The notes beneath the pieces were generated by a model. It had not been told where the DNA came from. It did no database searches and saw nothing but the letters and a program-made list of their open reading frames with translations. From Paracoccaceae bacterium (GTDB lineage: Bacteria; Pseudomonadota; Alphaproteobacteria; Rhodobacterales; Rhodobacteraceae): a DNA stretch of 64,000 bases. This document shows positions 48,027-56,116 of this stretch, piece by piece. The stretch's first letter is position 1; every line of letters starts with the position of its first letter. Position numbers and translations under genes: made by a program. The DNA is taken from assembly GCA_026419405.1 (NCBI GenBank), contig JANZZL010000113.1:1-64000 (forward strand). The letters are read 5' to 3'.

Positions 48027-48605
48027 TCAGCCGGGGCAGCCCTGCAGCTGGGCGGCGTACATCTCCGCACGGCTGGCCACCTGGTCGGCCACGCGCAGAA
48101 GCCACGCCTTCTCGTTGTAGCTGCCGCGGGCAAAGCCGCTGTGGCCTTCGTGATAGGCGAGATACTGGTTGCGCGCGTCGTGGTGCGGGATGCCGTTCTT
48201 CGCGACCGTCTGGTTGATGTACCAGCCCATGAAGTCGGTCGCGTCCTCGATCCGGTCGCGGCGGGCGCGGCGGTTGCCGGTGGCCCTCTGGTAGTCCTCC
48301 CAGGTGCCGTCGAGCGCCTGGGAGTAGCCGTAGGCCGAGCTCTGCCGGCCCATCGGGATCACGCCCAGCGCGTAGCGGAACGGGGTGCGCGCATCGCCGA
48401 CGAAGCGCGACTCGTGGTAGATCATCGCCGCCTGCACCGGAACCGGCACGTTCCAGCGGCGCTCGGCGCGCTTCATCGCGCGGAAGTATTCGGGGCGCTC
48501 GCGCGCCAGCATGCACACGTTGTCGAGATTGCGCGGCGCCGAATAGTTGCCGCCGCCGCAGGACGCGACGAACAGCACCAGGGCCACGCGGAGGAACCTG
48601 CTCAT
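48027..48605 (-). CDS. Lytic transglycosylase lipoprotein (SLT domain)
   Basis: A 192-residue outer-membrane-type lipoprotein. The lipobox VASC at residues 13-16 follows a hydrophobic h-region. The SLT-like domain shows AAMIYHESRFVGDA with the catalytic Glu, AYGYSQALDGTWEDYQRATG and QYLAYHEGHSGFARGSYN, as in the type of peptidoglycan transglycosylase that cleaves the MurNAc-GlcNAc bond. It likely remodels the wall at the outer membrane. Confidence 0.85.
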   Translation of the reverse strand: MSRFLRVALVLFVASCGGGNYSAPRNLDNVCMLARERPEYFRAMKRAERRWNVPVPVQAAMIYHESRFVGDARTPFRYALGVIPMGRQSSAYGYSQALDGTWEDYQRATGNRRARRDRIEDATDFMGWYINQTVAKNGIPHHDARNQYLAYHEGHSGFARGSYNEKAWLLRVADQVASRAEMYAAQLQGCPG

Positions 48606-48680
48606 CTGCCTCTCGCCCGGTTGTTTTTTTGGTGCAGGATAGGGGATTTCGCGCGCCGGGGGAACGGGGAAGCTGCGGCC

Positions 48681-49565
48681 TCAGATCACAAGCGCGAGCG
48701 TGAGCGGGAGCGCGATCACCGACAGCAGCGTCGAGACGACGACCAGCCCGGCCACCGCATCGGCGTCCTCGGGGGCATACTTCTGCGCGATCAGGTAGGA
48801 GGTGACGGCGACCGGCGTGGCAAGCTGGAGGACGAGCACGGCGAAGGGCACCGGGGGCAGGCCGAACCAGCGCCCGACCGTCCAGCCGATCGCGGTGCAG
48901 AGCACCACCTTCAGCGCCGAGAGCCCCAGCGCCCGGCCGAGCCCCGCGGGATGCAGCCGCGCCACCGCGACCCCGAGCGTGATGAGCATGAGCGGGATCG
49001 CCATCTGCCCGGCAAGGCTCAGGGCGTTGGTGACGACCTCGGGCGTCTGCCAGCCCTGCCAGAGGAAGAGTGCGCCGAGGAGGGTGGCGCCGACGAGCGG
49101 CTCCCTCAGCACGCGGAGCGGGTTGCCGCCGCCGGCGACGACCCAGATGCCGAAGGTGAACGACCAGACCGCCATGATCGCGAACACGACCACCGCGAGA
49201 CCCAGCCCCTGCTCGCCGAAGGCGAAGAGCGCCAGCGGCAGGCCGAGGTTGCCGGTGTTGCCGAAGATCAGCGGCGAGAGGTAGGTGCCGCGGTCGAGCC
49301 GCAGCGCCGCGACGATGCCGGCGAAGGCGAGCGTGACGATGCCGTAGGCCACCACCGAGGCGAGCGAGATCGCCGCGAGCGCGGCGGCCTCGACCTCGGT
49401 CTCGATCAGCGCCACGAAGATCAGGCAGGGGACCGAGAGGGTCATCGCCAGCCGGGTGACGAACTCCACCCGGTACTCGAAGCCGAGCCTGACCCAGGCA
49501 TAGCCGACGGCGGCCAGCAGGAACACCGGGGCGACGATTTCGAGAACTGTGAGGGCGATGGTCAC
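48681..49565 (-). CDS. AEC family transporter
   Basis: A 294-residue inner-membrane protein with about ten hydrophobic segments of the auxin-efflux-carrier (AEC) superfamily. Bacterial members transport malonate, malate or similar acids, but no substrate is assigned. Characteristic segments are IAPVFLLAAVGYAWVRLGFEY at the start and FGNTGNLGLPLALFAFGE in the central crossing. The GTG start follows GGAAA. Confidence 0.82.
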   Translation of the reverse strand: MTIALTVLEIVAPVFLLAAVGYAWVRLGFEYRVEFVTRLAMTLSVPCLIFVALIETEVEAAALAAISLASVVAYGIVTLAFAGIVAALRLDRGTYLSPLIFGNTGNLGLPLALFAFGEQGLGLAVVVFAIMAVWSFTFGIWVVAGGGNPLRVLREPLVGATLLGALFLWQGWQTPEVVTNALSLAGQMAIPLMLITLGVAVARLHPAGLGRALGLSALKVVLCTAIGWTVGRWFGLPPVPFAVLVLQLATPVAVTSYLIAQKYAPEDADAVAGLVVVSTLLSVIALPLTLALVI

Positions 49566-49595
49566 AGACTGTTTCCAGGATCCCGCAAGGAGTGG

Positions 49596-49626
49596 TTTGC
49601 AAATCGGGCGCCGCGGGTCTACTTAG
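49596..49626 (+). promoter_or_regulatory. Candidate RpoH promoter of hspQ
   Basis: TTTG (49596-49599), an 18-bp spacer, then TCTACTTAG (49618-49626) follows the CTTG-N18-CYTATNT layout with three mismatches. The gene product, HspQ, is a heat-shock protein in E. coli. Low confidence, but it shares spacing with the dnaK and clpB candidates. Confidence 0.35.
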
Positions 49627-49648
49627 CGGATGTGGGGGTTACAATGGC

Positions 49649-49975
49649 ATGCTGACGAAGCGGGCCAAATACGATCTGGGACAGGTGGTCCGGCACCGGA
49701 AGCATCCCTTCCGGGGCGTGGTGTTCGACGTGGACCCGGAATTCGCCAACTCCGACGACTGGTATCTGGCCATCCCCGAGGACAGCCGCCCGTCGAAGCA
49801 CCAGCCCTTCTATCACCTGCTTGCCGAGAACGAGACCGACTACTACGTCGCCTATGTCTCGGAGCAGAACCTGGTGCCCGACGAGACCGGCGAGCCGGTG
49901 GATCACCCCGATGTCCGCGATCTGTTCGGCGATTTCCAGAACGGGCGGTATCCGCTCCACGTCCACCTGAACTGA
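49649..49975 (+). CDS. hspQ: Heat shock protein HspQ
   Basis: A 108-residue protein of the HspQ/YccV-like hemimethylated-DNA-binding-domain family. E. coli HspQ is a heat-induced substrate and specificity modulator of Lon protease. Conserved segments are YDLGQVVRHRKHPFRGVVFDVDPEF, the KHQPFYHLLAEN core and YVSEQNLVPD. The ATG at 49649 is taken as the start because MLTKRAKYDLGQVV fits the family. Confidence 0.92.
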   Translation: MLTKRAKYDLGQVVRHRKHPFRGVVFDVDPEFANSDDWYLAIPEDSRPSKHQPFYHLLAENETDYYVAYVSEQNLVPDETGEPVDHPDVRDLFGDFQNGRYPLHVHLN

Positions 49976-49991
49976 GCCGAGCGGACCGGGC

Positions 49992-51572
49992 TCAGTAGCC
50001 TAGGGCGCAGCCGTCCTTGCGCGGGTCGGATGCGCCGATCAGCACGCCGCGCGTCTCGTCGATCTCGATCGCCTGGGCGCCGCCGATCGGCGCCTCCGGC
50101 ACCTCCAGCCGGTGGCCGCGCGCCTCGAGCGCCGCCGCCACCGCCGGGGCGATGCCGCGTTCGATGCGCAGCACCGGCCCGTCGGCGAAGGCGCGCGGGC
50201 TCTCGAAGGACTGCTGCGGGTCCATCCCGAAATCGACGATGTCGCTCACGAGCCGGGCGTGGCCGGTGGCCTGGTAGGCCCCGCCCATGACGCCGAAGGG
50301 CATGGCGACACGGCCCCCGCGCGTCAGCATCGCCGGGATGATCGTGTGCAGCGGCCGCTTGCCGCCCCCGGCCTCGTTCGGGTGGCCCTCGGCCAGCGTG
50401 AAGCCCGCGCCGCGGTTGTGCAGCAGGATGCCGAAGCGTTCGCTGGCGATGCCGGAGCCGAACGGATGGTAGATCGAGCAGATCAGCGACACCGCCATCC
50501 GGTCGCGGTCGACGACGGTGAGATAGACCGTGTCGCGGTGCACCGCCTCGGCCGCCGAGCCCGGATCGGCGAGCGCCCGGTCCGGGTCGATGCGCGCGGC
50601 GAGCCGGCGCGCCGTCTCGGGCGCGAGCATGTGGTCAAGCCGGGTCACGTGGTCGGGGTCGGCGAGGAAGCGGTTGCGCGCATCGTAGGCGAGCCGGGTC
50701 GCCTCGGCCTCGAGGTGGATGCGGTCGGCCCCGCGCGGGTCGAGCCCGGCGATGTCGAACTGCGACAGGATGTTGGCGATCAGGATCGCGGTCGCCCCCT
50801 GCCCGTTCGGCGGATGCTCGAGCAGCCCCGTGCCCCGGTAGCTGCCCGCCACCGGTGCGCCCCAGGTCGCCTCGACGGCGGCGAAGTCGGCCTCGGTATG
50901 GACGCCGCCGGCCGCGGCGAGCGCGGCCAGCATGTCGGCCACCACCTCGCCCTCGTAGAAGGCGCGCCGGCCGTCGCGGGCGATCCGCCGCAGCACCTCG
51001 GCCTGGCCGGGGGCGCGGAAGGTGTCGCCCGGGGAGGGGATCCGGCCGCCGGGGAGGAAGTGGCGCCGGGCCGCCGGGCCGAGCGCCCCAGACTCGCGCG
51101 CCCAGTCGAAGGCGACGCGCGGCGCGACCGGCACGCCCTCCTCGGCATAACGGATCGCCGGCGCGAGGGTCCGGTCGAGGCCCCAGCGGCCGAACCGCTC
51201 GGCAAGCCGGCAGAAGGCATCGACCGCGCCGGGCATCGTGACCGATTCGGGCCCCTGTTCCGGCATCGCCGTGAGGCCGCGGGCGCGCAGCTCCGCCGCG
51301 TCGAGCCCGGCGGGCGCCCGGCCCGAGCCGTTGAGCGCCACCACCTCGTCGCTGCCGGGCGGCCTGACCAGCACGAAGCAGTCGCCGCCGAGGCCGGTCA
51401 TCTGCGGCTCGCAGATCCCGAGCAGGACCGCCGCGGCGATGGCTGCGTCCACCGCGTTGCCGCCTTCCTCCAGCACCCGCACCGCCGTGGCGGCCGCCAG
51501 CGGGTGCGAGGTCGCGCAGAGGCCGTTGGCGGCGAAGACGGGCGATCGCCCGGGCTGGTGAAAATCTCGCAC
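49992..51572 (-). CDS. Gamma-glutamyltransferase family protein
   Basis: A 526-residue N-terminal-nucleophile hydrolase related to GGT and YwrD. Self-cleavage would expose Thr in the DTVYLTVVDRDRMAVSL segment; the usual TTH is DTV here, as in some YwrD-type members. GLGGDCFVLVRPPG, LEHPPNGQGATAILI and IPAMLTRGGRVAMPFGVMGG are also present. No signal peptide is seen, unlike periplasmic GGTs. The GTG start follows GGGGAAGGGGAG. A role in glutathione or related amide metabolism is likely but unproven. Confidence 0.85.
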   Translation of the reverse strand: MRDFHQPGRSPVFAANGLCATSHPLAAATAVRVLEEGGNAVDAAIAAAVLLGICEPQMTGLGGDCFVLVRPPGSDEVVALNGSGRAPAGLDAAELRARGLTAMPEQGPESVTMPGAVDAFCRLAERFGRWGLDRTLAPAIRYAEEGVPVAPRVAFDWARESGALGPAARRHFLPGGRIPSPGDTFRAPGQAEVLRRIARDGRRAFYEGEVVADMLAALAAAGGVHTEADFAAVEATWGAPVAGSYRGTGLLEHPPNGQGATAILIANILSQFDIAGLDPRGADRIHLEAEATRLAYDARNRFLADPDHVTRLDHMLAPETARRLAARIDPDRALADPGSAAEAVHRDTVYLTVVDRDRMAVSLICSIYHPFGSGIASERFGILLHNRGAGFTLAEGHPNEAGGGKRPLHTIIPAMLTRGGRVAMPFGVMGGAYQATGHARLVSDIVDFGMDPQQSFESPRAFADGPVLRIERGIAPAVAAALEARGHRLEVPEAPIGGAQAIEIDETRGVLIGASDPRKDGCALGY

Positions 51573-51625
51573 GTCGCGCTCCCCTTCCCCGGGGCCGAGG
51601 CTAGGCCGGGGCGCGGCGGATGCCA

Positions 51626-51723
51626 ATGGCCGGGGCATCCGTTCGGGGAGCCGGGGAAAGGCCTCGGCGCCGCGCACCGGGCGGGGGGGGGCCGTGAAAC
51701 ACGGCGCCGGGGGCCGCCATGCG
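51626..51723. repeat. Copy 1 of an imperfect ~98-bp direct repeat
   Basis: Begins ATGGCCGGGGCATCC and contains GGAAAGGCCTCGGCGCCGCG, then a G-rich spacer and the short palindrome CCGTGAAACACGG (51692-51704), ending around CCGCCATGCGG. Copy 2 (51799-51897) has the same order of blocks in the same orientation. Confidence 0.7.
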
Positions 51724-51798
51724 GCACGAGGGCAGGACCTTCGCGCCAAGGCCCGGCGGGGGCGCGCCGGATGCCGAGCCGGCGCAGGCCGGACGCCC

Positions 51799-51897
51799 AT
51801 GGCCTGGGACGCCGCCGTTCGCGAAACTGGGGGGAAAGGCCTCGGCGCCGCGCACTGGGTGGGGGCTGTGAAACACGGCGCCGAGGGAAGCTATGCG
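51799..51897. repeat. Copy 2 of an imperfect ~98-bp direct repeat
   Basis: Begins ATGGCCTGGGACGCC and contains GGAAAGGCCTCGGCGCCGCG, then GTGAAACACGGCGCC and AGCTATGCGC. It starts 173 bp after copy 1. The encoded reading frames differ between copies, so the similarity is at DNA level and not from conserved protein. Confidence 0.7.
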
Positions 51898-52310
51898 CTA
51901 CGGGGAACTGTGTCGCATCGATTCCGGGCCGGTCTGGGGTGGAATCGGGGCATCTTCGGGGCATTTGCGCCCTGCACGCTGTCTGCGTGACCGCTCCGCC
52001 CCTCGCCCCGGCCGATGACCCGGCAAGTTGCGCGGCCAAAGCCCGGCGGAGGGCACGCCGCCGCCGTTCCGCCCCGAGACAATGTGCCCCTGGCCGTTTG
52101 CCTCGCGCCTGCCTGCGCCAGCCGGCCCGCCCGTCGCAACCTCCCTTCCCCGACCTGCCCGGAGCCCTCCCTTCCCGCGGCTGCGCGCGCCGTGCCCGTG
52201 TGCCTCGGGGCCGCCAGTTCCGCGCGCGCGGCGGTTGCGGATGGGCATGGTGTCGAGGGCGCCGTGCACGCCTGTTCCGCGCGCGCCGCGGTGTCGTGCT
52301 CCGTCCGCAC

Positions 52311-52342
52311 CCGCCAGTGCCCGATCCCGCCAGTGCCCGATT
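52311..52342. repeat. 16-bp tandem duplication
   Basis: CCGCCAGTGCCCGATC (52311-52326) is followed directly by CCGCCAGTGCCCGATT (52327-52342), one mismatch. It lies in the gene-free region upstream of the partner-switch genes' 3' end. Confidence 0.8.
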
Positions 52343-52472
52343 CCGCCGGTTCCGCGCCCGCCGCAGGTTCCGCGTGACCGCGCCCTGCGCCCGGCCCGCC
52401 CGCAGGCCGCCGCCAGACCCTCGCGTCTGACCCCGTTCTCCCGCGTCGGCCGGTCCTTCGCCCGCGGCGCGC

Positions 52473-53027
52473 TCACGCGGGCGCGAGGCGGATGCGGAAC
52501 GAGAGCAGGTTCGTCTGCCCCTCGCGCCGGTAGCGGAGATTCTCGGCCAGCGTGCGGATCAGGAACCAGCCGAAGCCGCCCTCGGGCAGCGCGCCGGCGC
52601 CCGGCAGGGGGAGGGGGAGCGCGCCCCGGGGCAGGAGGCCGCCCGGCATCGGGCACCCGTCATCGCGCAGTTCGCAGTCCAGCCAGACGGGCAGGCCGCA
52701 ATGCAGCGTGAGCCCGATCTCGGCGCCGGGGCGGCCCGCCAGGGCGTGTTCGACGATGTTGTTGAGCGCCTCGGCAAGGGCGAGCTCCACCCGGCCGAGC
52801 GCCTCCGGTCCGACGCCGTGGCGGGCGAGACAGTCCGTCGCGGCGACGAGTGCGGCGCGCACCGAAGCCGGGTCGGCCCGGACGGAAAGCGTGAGCGACC
52901 GCCCGGAGGCGGCGCGACAGGGGCCCTGCGGGGCGGCAGCCGCCCCGGCTGCGGTGACCTGAGTCGATGCGGCGGAGGCCGGTTCGCCCCCGGGAACCGG
53001 GGCTTCCCGCGGGGGACCGGCCGCCAT
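52473..53027 (-). CDS. RsbW-like anti-sigma / ATP-binding kinase protein
   Basis: A 184-residue protein with a GHKL ATPase domain (about 45-184) of the partner-switch kinase type. The N-box is ELALAEALNNIVEHAL, the G-box is DDGCPMPGG and the GFGWFLIRTLAENLRY segment follows. Such kinases phosphorylate a STAS antagonist and bind a sigma factor or another target. The STAS gene is 4 bp upstream. No sigma factor gene or PP2C phosphatase is nearby. The N-terminal 40 residues are low-complexity. Confidence 0.82.
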   Translation of the reverse strand: MAAGPPREAPVPGGEPASAASTQVTAAGAAAAPQGPCRAASGRSLTLSVRADPASVRAALVAATDCLARHGVGPEALGRVELALAEALNNIVEHALAGRPGAEIGLTLHCGLPVWLDCELRDDGCPMPGGLLPRGALPLPLPGAGALPEGGFGWFLIRTLAENLRYRREGQTNLLSFRIRLAPA

Positions 53028-53031
53028 CGCC

Positions 53032-53385
53032 TCAGATCGCGTCGGCGGGCCGCACGGCCGCGCCGCCGGCTGCCACCGCGCCCTGGTGGATGGTGAAGAC
53101 CGTATCCATCCGCGTGAGGCGCAACACCCGCTCCACATTCGGGGTCAGGCCGGCGAGTTCCAGGGGCCGGTCCGGCCCGAGGAGCTTCATCGCCCCGACC
53201 AGCGCGCCGAGCCCGCTCGAGTCGAGGAAGGTGACCGAGGAAAGATCGAGAACGACCGGACCCTGCCAATCGCCGGCCGCCTGCCGGACCGCGTCCTTGA
53301 ACCGGATGGCGACGCTGGCATCGATGCGGGCCGCGCGCACGGTGATGATGCGGGCCGCCCCGCGATCTTCCGGGATGAGTTCCAT
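53032..53385 (-). CDS. STAS-domain anti-sigma factor antagonist
   Basis: A 117-residue STAS protein similar to SpoIIAA/RsbV. The phosphorylated Ser is in the conserved LDLSSVTFLDSSGLGALVGA motif. Its partner kinase follows 4 bp downstream. The start has AGGGGAG upstream on the coding strand. The pair probably forms a partner switch, with the output unknown. Confidence 0.88.
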   Translation of the reverse strand: MELIPEDRGAARIITVRAARIDASVAIRFKDAVRQAAGDWQGPVVLDLSSVTFLDSSGLGALVGAMKLLGPDRPLELAGLTPNVERVLRLTRMDTVFTIHQGAVAAGGAAVRPADAI

Positions 53386-53478
53386 CGCCGCTCCCCTGCT
53401 TCCCGATGCCGGCGAGGCTAGACGCCATTCCTTACCATTCGGTATGCAGGACCCGGCCGGCGGCAGGGGGAGGACGCC

Positions 53479-54657
53479 ATGCACGAGGTGGTGATCGGGG
53501 GCGCGGCCCGGACCGCGATGGGCGGCTTCCAGGGCGCCTTCGCGGGGCTCGATGCCCCGACCCTCGGCGGCGCCGCGATCCGCGCCGCGCTGGCCGATGC
53601 CGGAGCCGCGCCGGAGACGGTCGAGGAGGTGCTGATGGGCTGCGTCCTCCCGGCCGGTCAGGGCCAGGCGCCGGCCCGGCAGGCGGGCTTCCGCGCGGGC
53701 CTCTCCGAGGCGGTCCCGGCCACCACGCTCAACAAGATGTGCGGCTCGGGGATGAAGGCCGCGATGCTGGCGCGGGACCGCATCGCGCTGGGCGAGGCCG
53801 GGGTGATCGTCGCCGGCGGCATGGAGAGCATGACGAATGCGCCCTACCTGCTGCCCGCGATGCGCTCGGGCGCCCGGCTCGGTCACGGCCAGGCGGTGGA
53901 CCACATGTTCCTCGACGGGCTCGAGGACGCCTACGAGAAGGGTCGCCTGATGGGCACCTTCGCCGAGGACTGCGCCGAGGCCTTCCAGTTCAGCCGGGAG
54001 GACCAGGACGCCTACGCGCTCGCCTCGCTCACCCGCGCGCTGGCGGCCCAGGCGTCAGGCGCCTTCGCGGCCGAGATCACCCCGCTCACCGTGGCGGGGC
54101 GCCAGGGAGAGTCGGTGATCGCGGAGGACGAGCAGCCGAAGTCCGCCCGGCCCGAGAAGATCCCCCTGCTGAAGCCCGCCTTCCGCAAGGACGGAACCGT
54201 GACGGCCGCCAATTCCTCCTCGATCTCCGACGGCGCGGCGGCGCTGCTGCTCGCCTCGGCCGCGGCGGCCGACCGGCTGGGGCTCAGGGCGCGCGCGCGC
54301 ATCGCCGGGCACGCAAGCCACGCCCAGGCGCCGGCGCAGTTCCCGACCGCGCCGGTGCCGGCGGCGCGCAAGCTGCTCGACCGGCTCGGCTGGCGCGTGA
54401 CGGACGTGGACCTCTGGGAGGTCAACGAGGCCTTCGCCGTGGTGCCGATGGCCTTCATGCGCGAGCTGGGCGTGCCCCACGACCTCGTCAATGTCAACGG
54501 CGGCGCCTGCGCGCTCGGCCACCCGATCGGCGCCTCGGGCGCGCGCATCATGGTGACGCTGCTCAACGCGATGGAGGCGCGCGGGGCGCGCCGCGGAATC
54601 GCCGCGATCTGCATCGGCGGCGGCGAGGGCACCGCCATCGCTCTGGAACGCCCCTAG
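53479..54657 (+). CDS. Acetyl-CoA acetyltransferase (thiolase)
   Basis: A 392-residue thiolase that condenses two acetyl-CoA or cleaves 3-ketoacyl-CoA. The nucleophile is Cys88 in NKMCGSGMKA, and the second catalytic pair is GHPIGASG and Cys378 in AAICIGGGEG. The degradative and biosynthetic forms cannot be separated from sequence; polyhydroxybutyrate supply is possible. GGGGGAGGA precedes the start. Confidence 0.93.
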   Translation: MHEVVIGGAARTAMGGFQGAFAGLDAPTLGGAAIRAALADAGAAPETVEEVLMGCVLPAGQGQAPARQAGFRAGLSEAVPATTLNKMCGSGMKAAMLARDRIALGEAGVIVAGGMESMTNAPYLLPAMRSGARLGHGQAVDHMFLDGLEDAYEKGRLMGTFAEDCAEAFQFSREDQDAYALASLTRALAAQASGAFAAEITPLTVAGRQGESVIAEDEQPKSARPEKIPLLKPAFRKDGTVTAANSSSISDGAAALLLASAAAADRLGLRARARIAGHASHAQAPAQFPTAPVPAARKLLDRLGWRVTDVDLWEVNEAFAVVPMAFMRELGVPHDLVNVNGGACALGHPIGASGARIMVTLLNAMEARGARRGIAAICIGGGEGTAIALERP

Positions 54658-54659
54658 CC

Positions 54660-54715
54660 TCTTCCCCTTTTCCAAGTATCCTCGGGGGGTCCGGGGGGCA
54701 GACAGCCCCCCGGCG
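54660..54715. repeat. Intergenic repeat element, copy A (with 9-bp hairpin)
   Basis: In reverse complement it reads CCCGAGGATACTTGGAAAAGG, the core of an intergenic element I recall from Rhodobacteraceae. Next to it is the perfect 9-bp stem CCGGGGGGC (54691-54699) / GCCCCCCGG (54705-54713) with loop AGACA. It lies between thiolase and the fRMsr gene. It may act as a terminator or mRNA end. Confidence 0.55.
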
Positions 54716-54734
54716 CCAGCCGCAGGATCCACGG

Positions 54735-55187
54735 ATGCCCGACTACCGCGCCCTTGCCGCCGCGATCGACAGCCTCACCGAGGGCGAGACCGACGCCATC
54801 GCGCTCATGGCAACTGTCGCCTGCGAGGTGCACCATTCGGACGACCGCTTCGACTGGACAGGCTTCTACCGCGTCGTCGCCCCCGGGCTCCTAAAGATCG
54901 GCCCCTATCAGGGCGGCCACGGCTGCCTCGTGATCCCCTTCTCGCGGGGCGTCTGCGGCGCGGCGGCGCGCACCGGCGAGGTGCAGCTCGTGCCCGACGT
55001 GGACGCCTTCCCCGGCCACATCGCCTGCTCGTCCTCGACGCGCTCCGAGATCGTGCTGCCGGTGCGGAATGGCGCAGGCGAGCTCATCGGGGTGTTCGAC
55101 ATCGACAGCGACCTGCCGGCGGCCTTCACCGAGGAGGACGCGGCGGGGCTTGCGACCATCCTCGAGCGGGTGTTCGGGCGGCTCTGA
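54735..55187 (+). CDS. Free methionine-R-sulfoxide reductase (fRMsr)
   Basis: A 150-residue GAF-domain enzyme that reduces free L-methionine-R-sulfoxide. All three catalytic-type cysteines are present at 64, 74 and 98 (GHGCLVIPF, RGVCGAA, GHIACSSSTRSEI), with the same spacing as the E. coli enzyme. Its substrate pocket GAF features DWTGFYRV and GVFDIDSDL are intact. Confidence 0.93.
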   Translation: MPDYRALAAAIDSLTEGETDAIALMATVACEVHHSDDRFDWTGFYRVVAPGLLKIGPYQGGHGCLVIPFSRGVCGAAARTGEVQLVPDVDAFPGHIACSSSTRSEIVLPVRNGAGELIGVFDIDSDLPAAFTEEDAAGLATILERVFGRL

Positions 55188-55239
55188 CCGCTCCGGCCGC
55201 GCCTTGCGGCGCGACGCCTTTCCTCTCGCCTGCGGGCCC

Positions 55240-55292
55240 TCCGGGCCCTTGGCTCGGGCGGTGAGTATTTGGGACAGGGTGAAGGATCAGAC
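55240..55292. repeat. Intergenic repeat element, copy B (opposite orientation to A)
   Basis: Reads GTGAGTATTTGGGACAGGGTGAAGG on the plus strand, matching the reverse complement of copy A. A GGGCCC-TCC-GGGCCC hairpin lies next to it (about 55235-55249). It sits in the convergent gap between fRMsr and the NlpC gene, and overlaps the NlpC stop region. Confidence 0.5.
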
Positions 55293-56111
55293 GCGGCGGC
55301 GCGAAGTGACCGGTCCGCCGCCCTGGGCGGCGATGCGGGCGGTGGCGGCCTCGACCGGCTCGTAGGCCACCGCCATGTGGTGCGCGTTGGCGTGGATCAG
55401 CGTCTCGCCGTCGACCGCCAGCGCCACATGGCCCTTCCAGAACAGCAGGTCGCCGCGGCGGAGCGGTTCGCCCGCGGGCAGCGGCCTGCCGAGGTCGGCT
55501 TCCTGGAGGTCGCTGTCGCCCGGGCAGGGGATGCCGCAGGCAAGGTGCGCCGCCTGCACGAGCCCCGAGCAGTCGATGCCGCGGATGGAGTTCCCGCCCC
55601 AGAGATAGGGCGCGCCGAAGAAGAGCTGGGCGACGGTGGCGGGGTCGGAGAACGGCCGGTTCACGGGGCGGATGTGGACGCGGGGCACGAAGAGTCCGCC
55701 ATCGGTCTCGTGGAAGGCGCCATGGCCCGAGACGATGCGCAGCCGGGCGCCGAAGGAAAGGCCCATGGCCTCGGGACGGCGGATGTCGGGCGCGGTGTAG
55801 AGATGGGAGGCGGGCACGCAGACGAAATGCGTGGCCTCCGCGGGCGCGGCGAGCGCCGCGGCGGGCAGGTAGCCCACGTAGCCGTCGCGCGCGGCTTCGA
55901 CGAAGGCCCAGCCGTCGCGCTGCTCGTAGACCGTCACCATCTCGCCGTGGAGCAGCTGGCGTTCGCGCCGCCCGCCGGGGGCGTCACGCAGGTCGACGAG
56001 GTCGGCGCCGATGCGGCGCGCCTCGCCCTCGGTGTAGCGTTCGGCCGCGACCAGGCCCTTCAGGCGCGCCGCCGCGACGCGGCCATTGGCGGGGGTGAGC
56101 CGGCGGTCCAT
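55287..56111 (-). CDS. NlpC/P60 family peptidoglycan hydrolase
   Basis: A 274-residue protein with SH3-type N-terminal modules (around DGYVGYLPAAALAAP) and a C-terminal NlpC/P60 cysteine-peptidase domain. The catalytic Cys is in GIDCSGLVQAAHLACG and the His in GHVALAVDGETLIHANAHH. Such enzymes cut gamma-D-Glu-diaminopimelate or related peptide bonds. No signal peptide is visible. It lies 5 bp downstream of the aminopeptidase gene on the same strand. Confidence 0.88.
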   Translation of the reverse strand: MDRRLTPANGRVAAARLKGLVAAERYTEGEARRIGADLVDLRDAPGGRRERQLLHGEMVTVYEQRDGWAFVEAARDGYVGYLPAAALAAPAEATHFVCVPASHLYTAPDIRRPEAMGLSFGARLRIVSGHGAFHETDGGLFVPRVHIRPVNRPFSDPATVAQLFFGAPYLWGGNSIRGIDCSGLVQAAHLACGIPCPGDSDLQEADLGRPLPAGEPLRRGDLLFWKGHVALAVDGETLIHANAHHMAVAYEPVEAATARIAAQGGGPVTSRRRV

Positions 56112-56116
56112 GCCGG

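Larger units (their letters stand above)
51573..52472. other. About 900-bp non-coding region with repeats
   Basis: No convincing gene. Frames here are low-complexity, rich in Arg, Ala and Pro, and no frame carries a recognised domain or a good RBS. It holds two copies of a roughly 98-bp element (listed) and a 16-bp tandem duplication (listed). A CGCGCGCCGCGG-type simple sequence dominates 52210-52290. It separates the GGT-like gene from the partner-switch kinase gene, both on the minus strand. Confidence 0.75.

Noticed and set aside
51601-52377. Several short open frames in the repeat-rich gap
   Set aside because: Low-complexity products with Arg/Pro/Ala runs, no domain, no RBS, and similarity between repeat copies is at DNA level in shifting frames.
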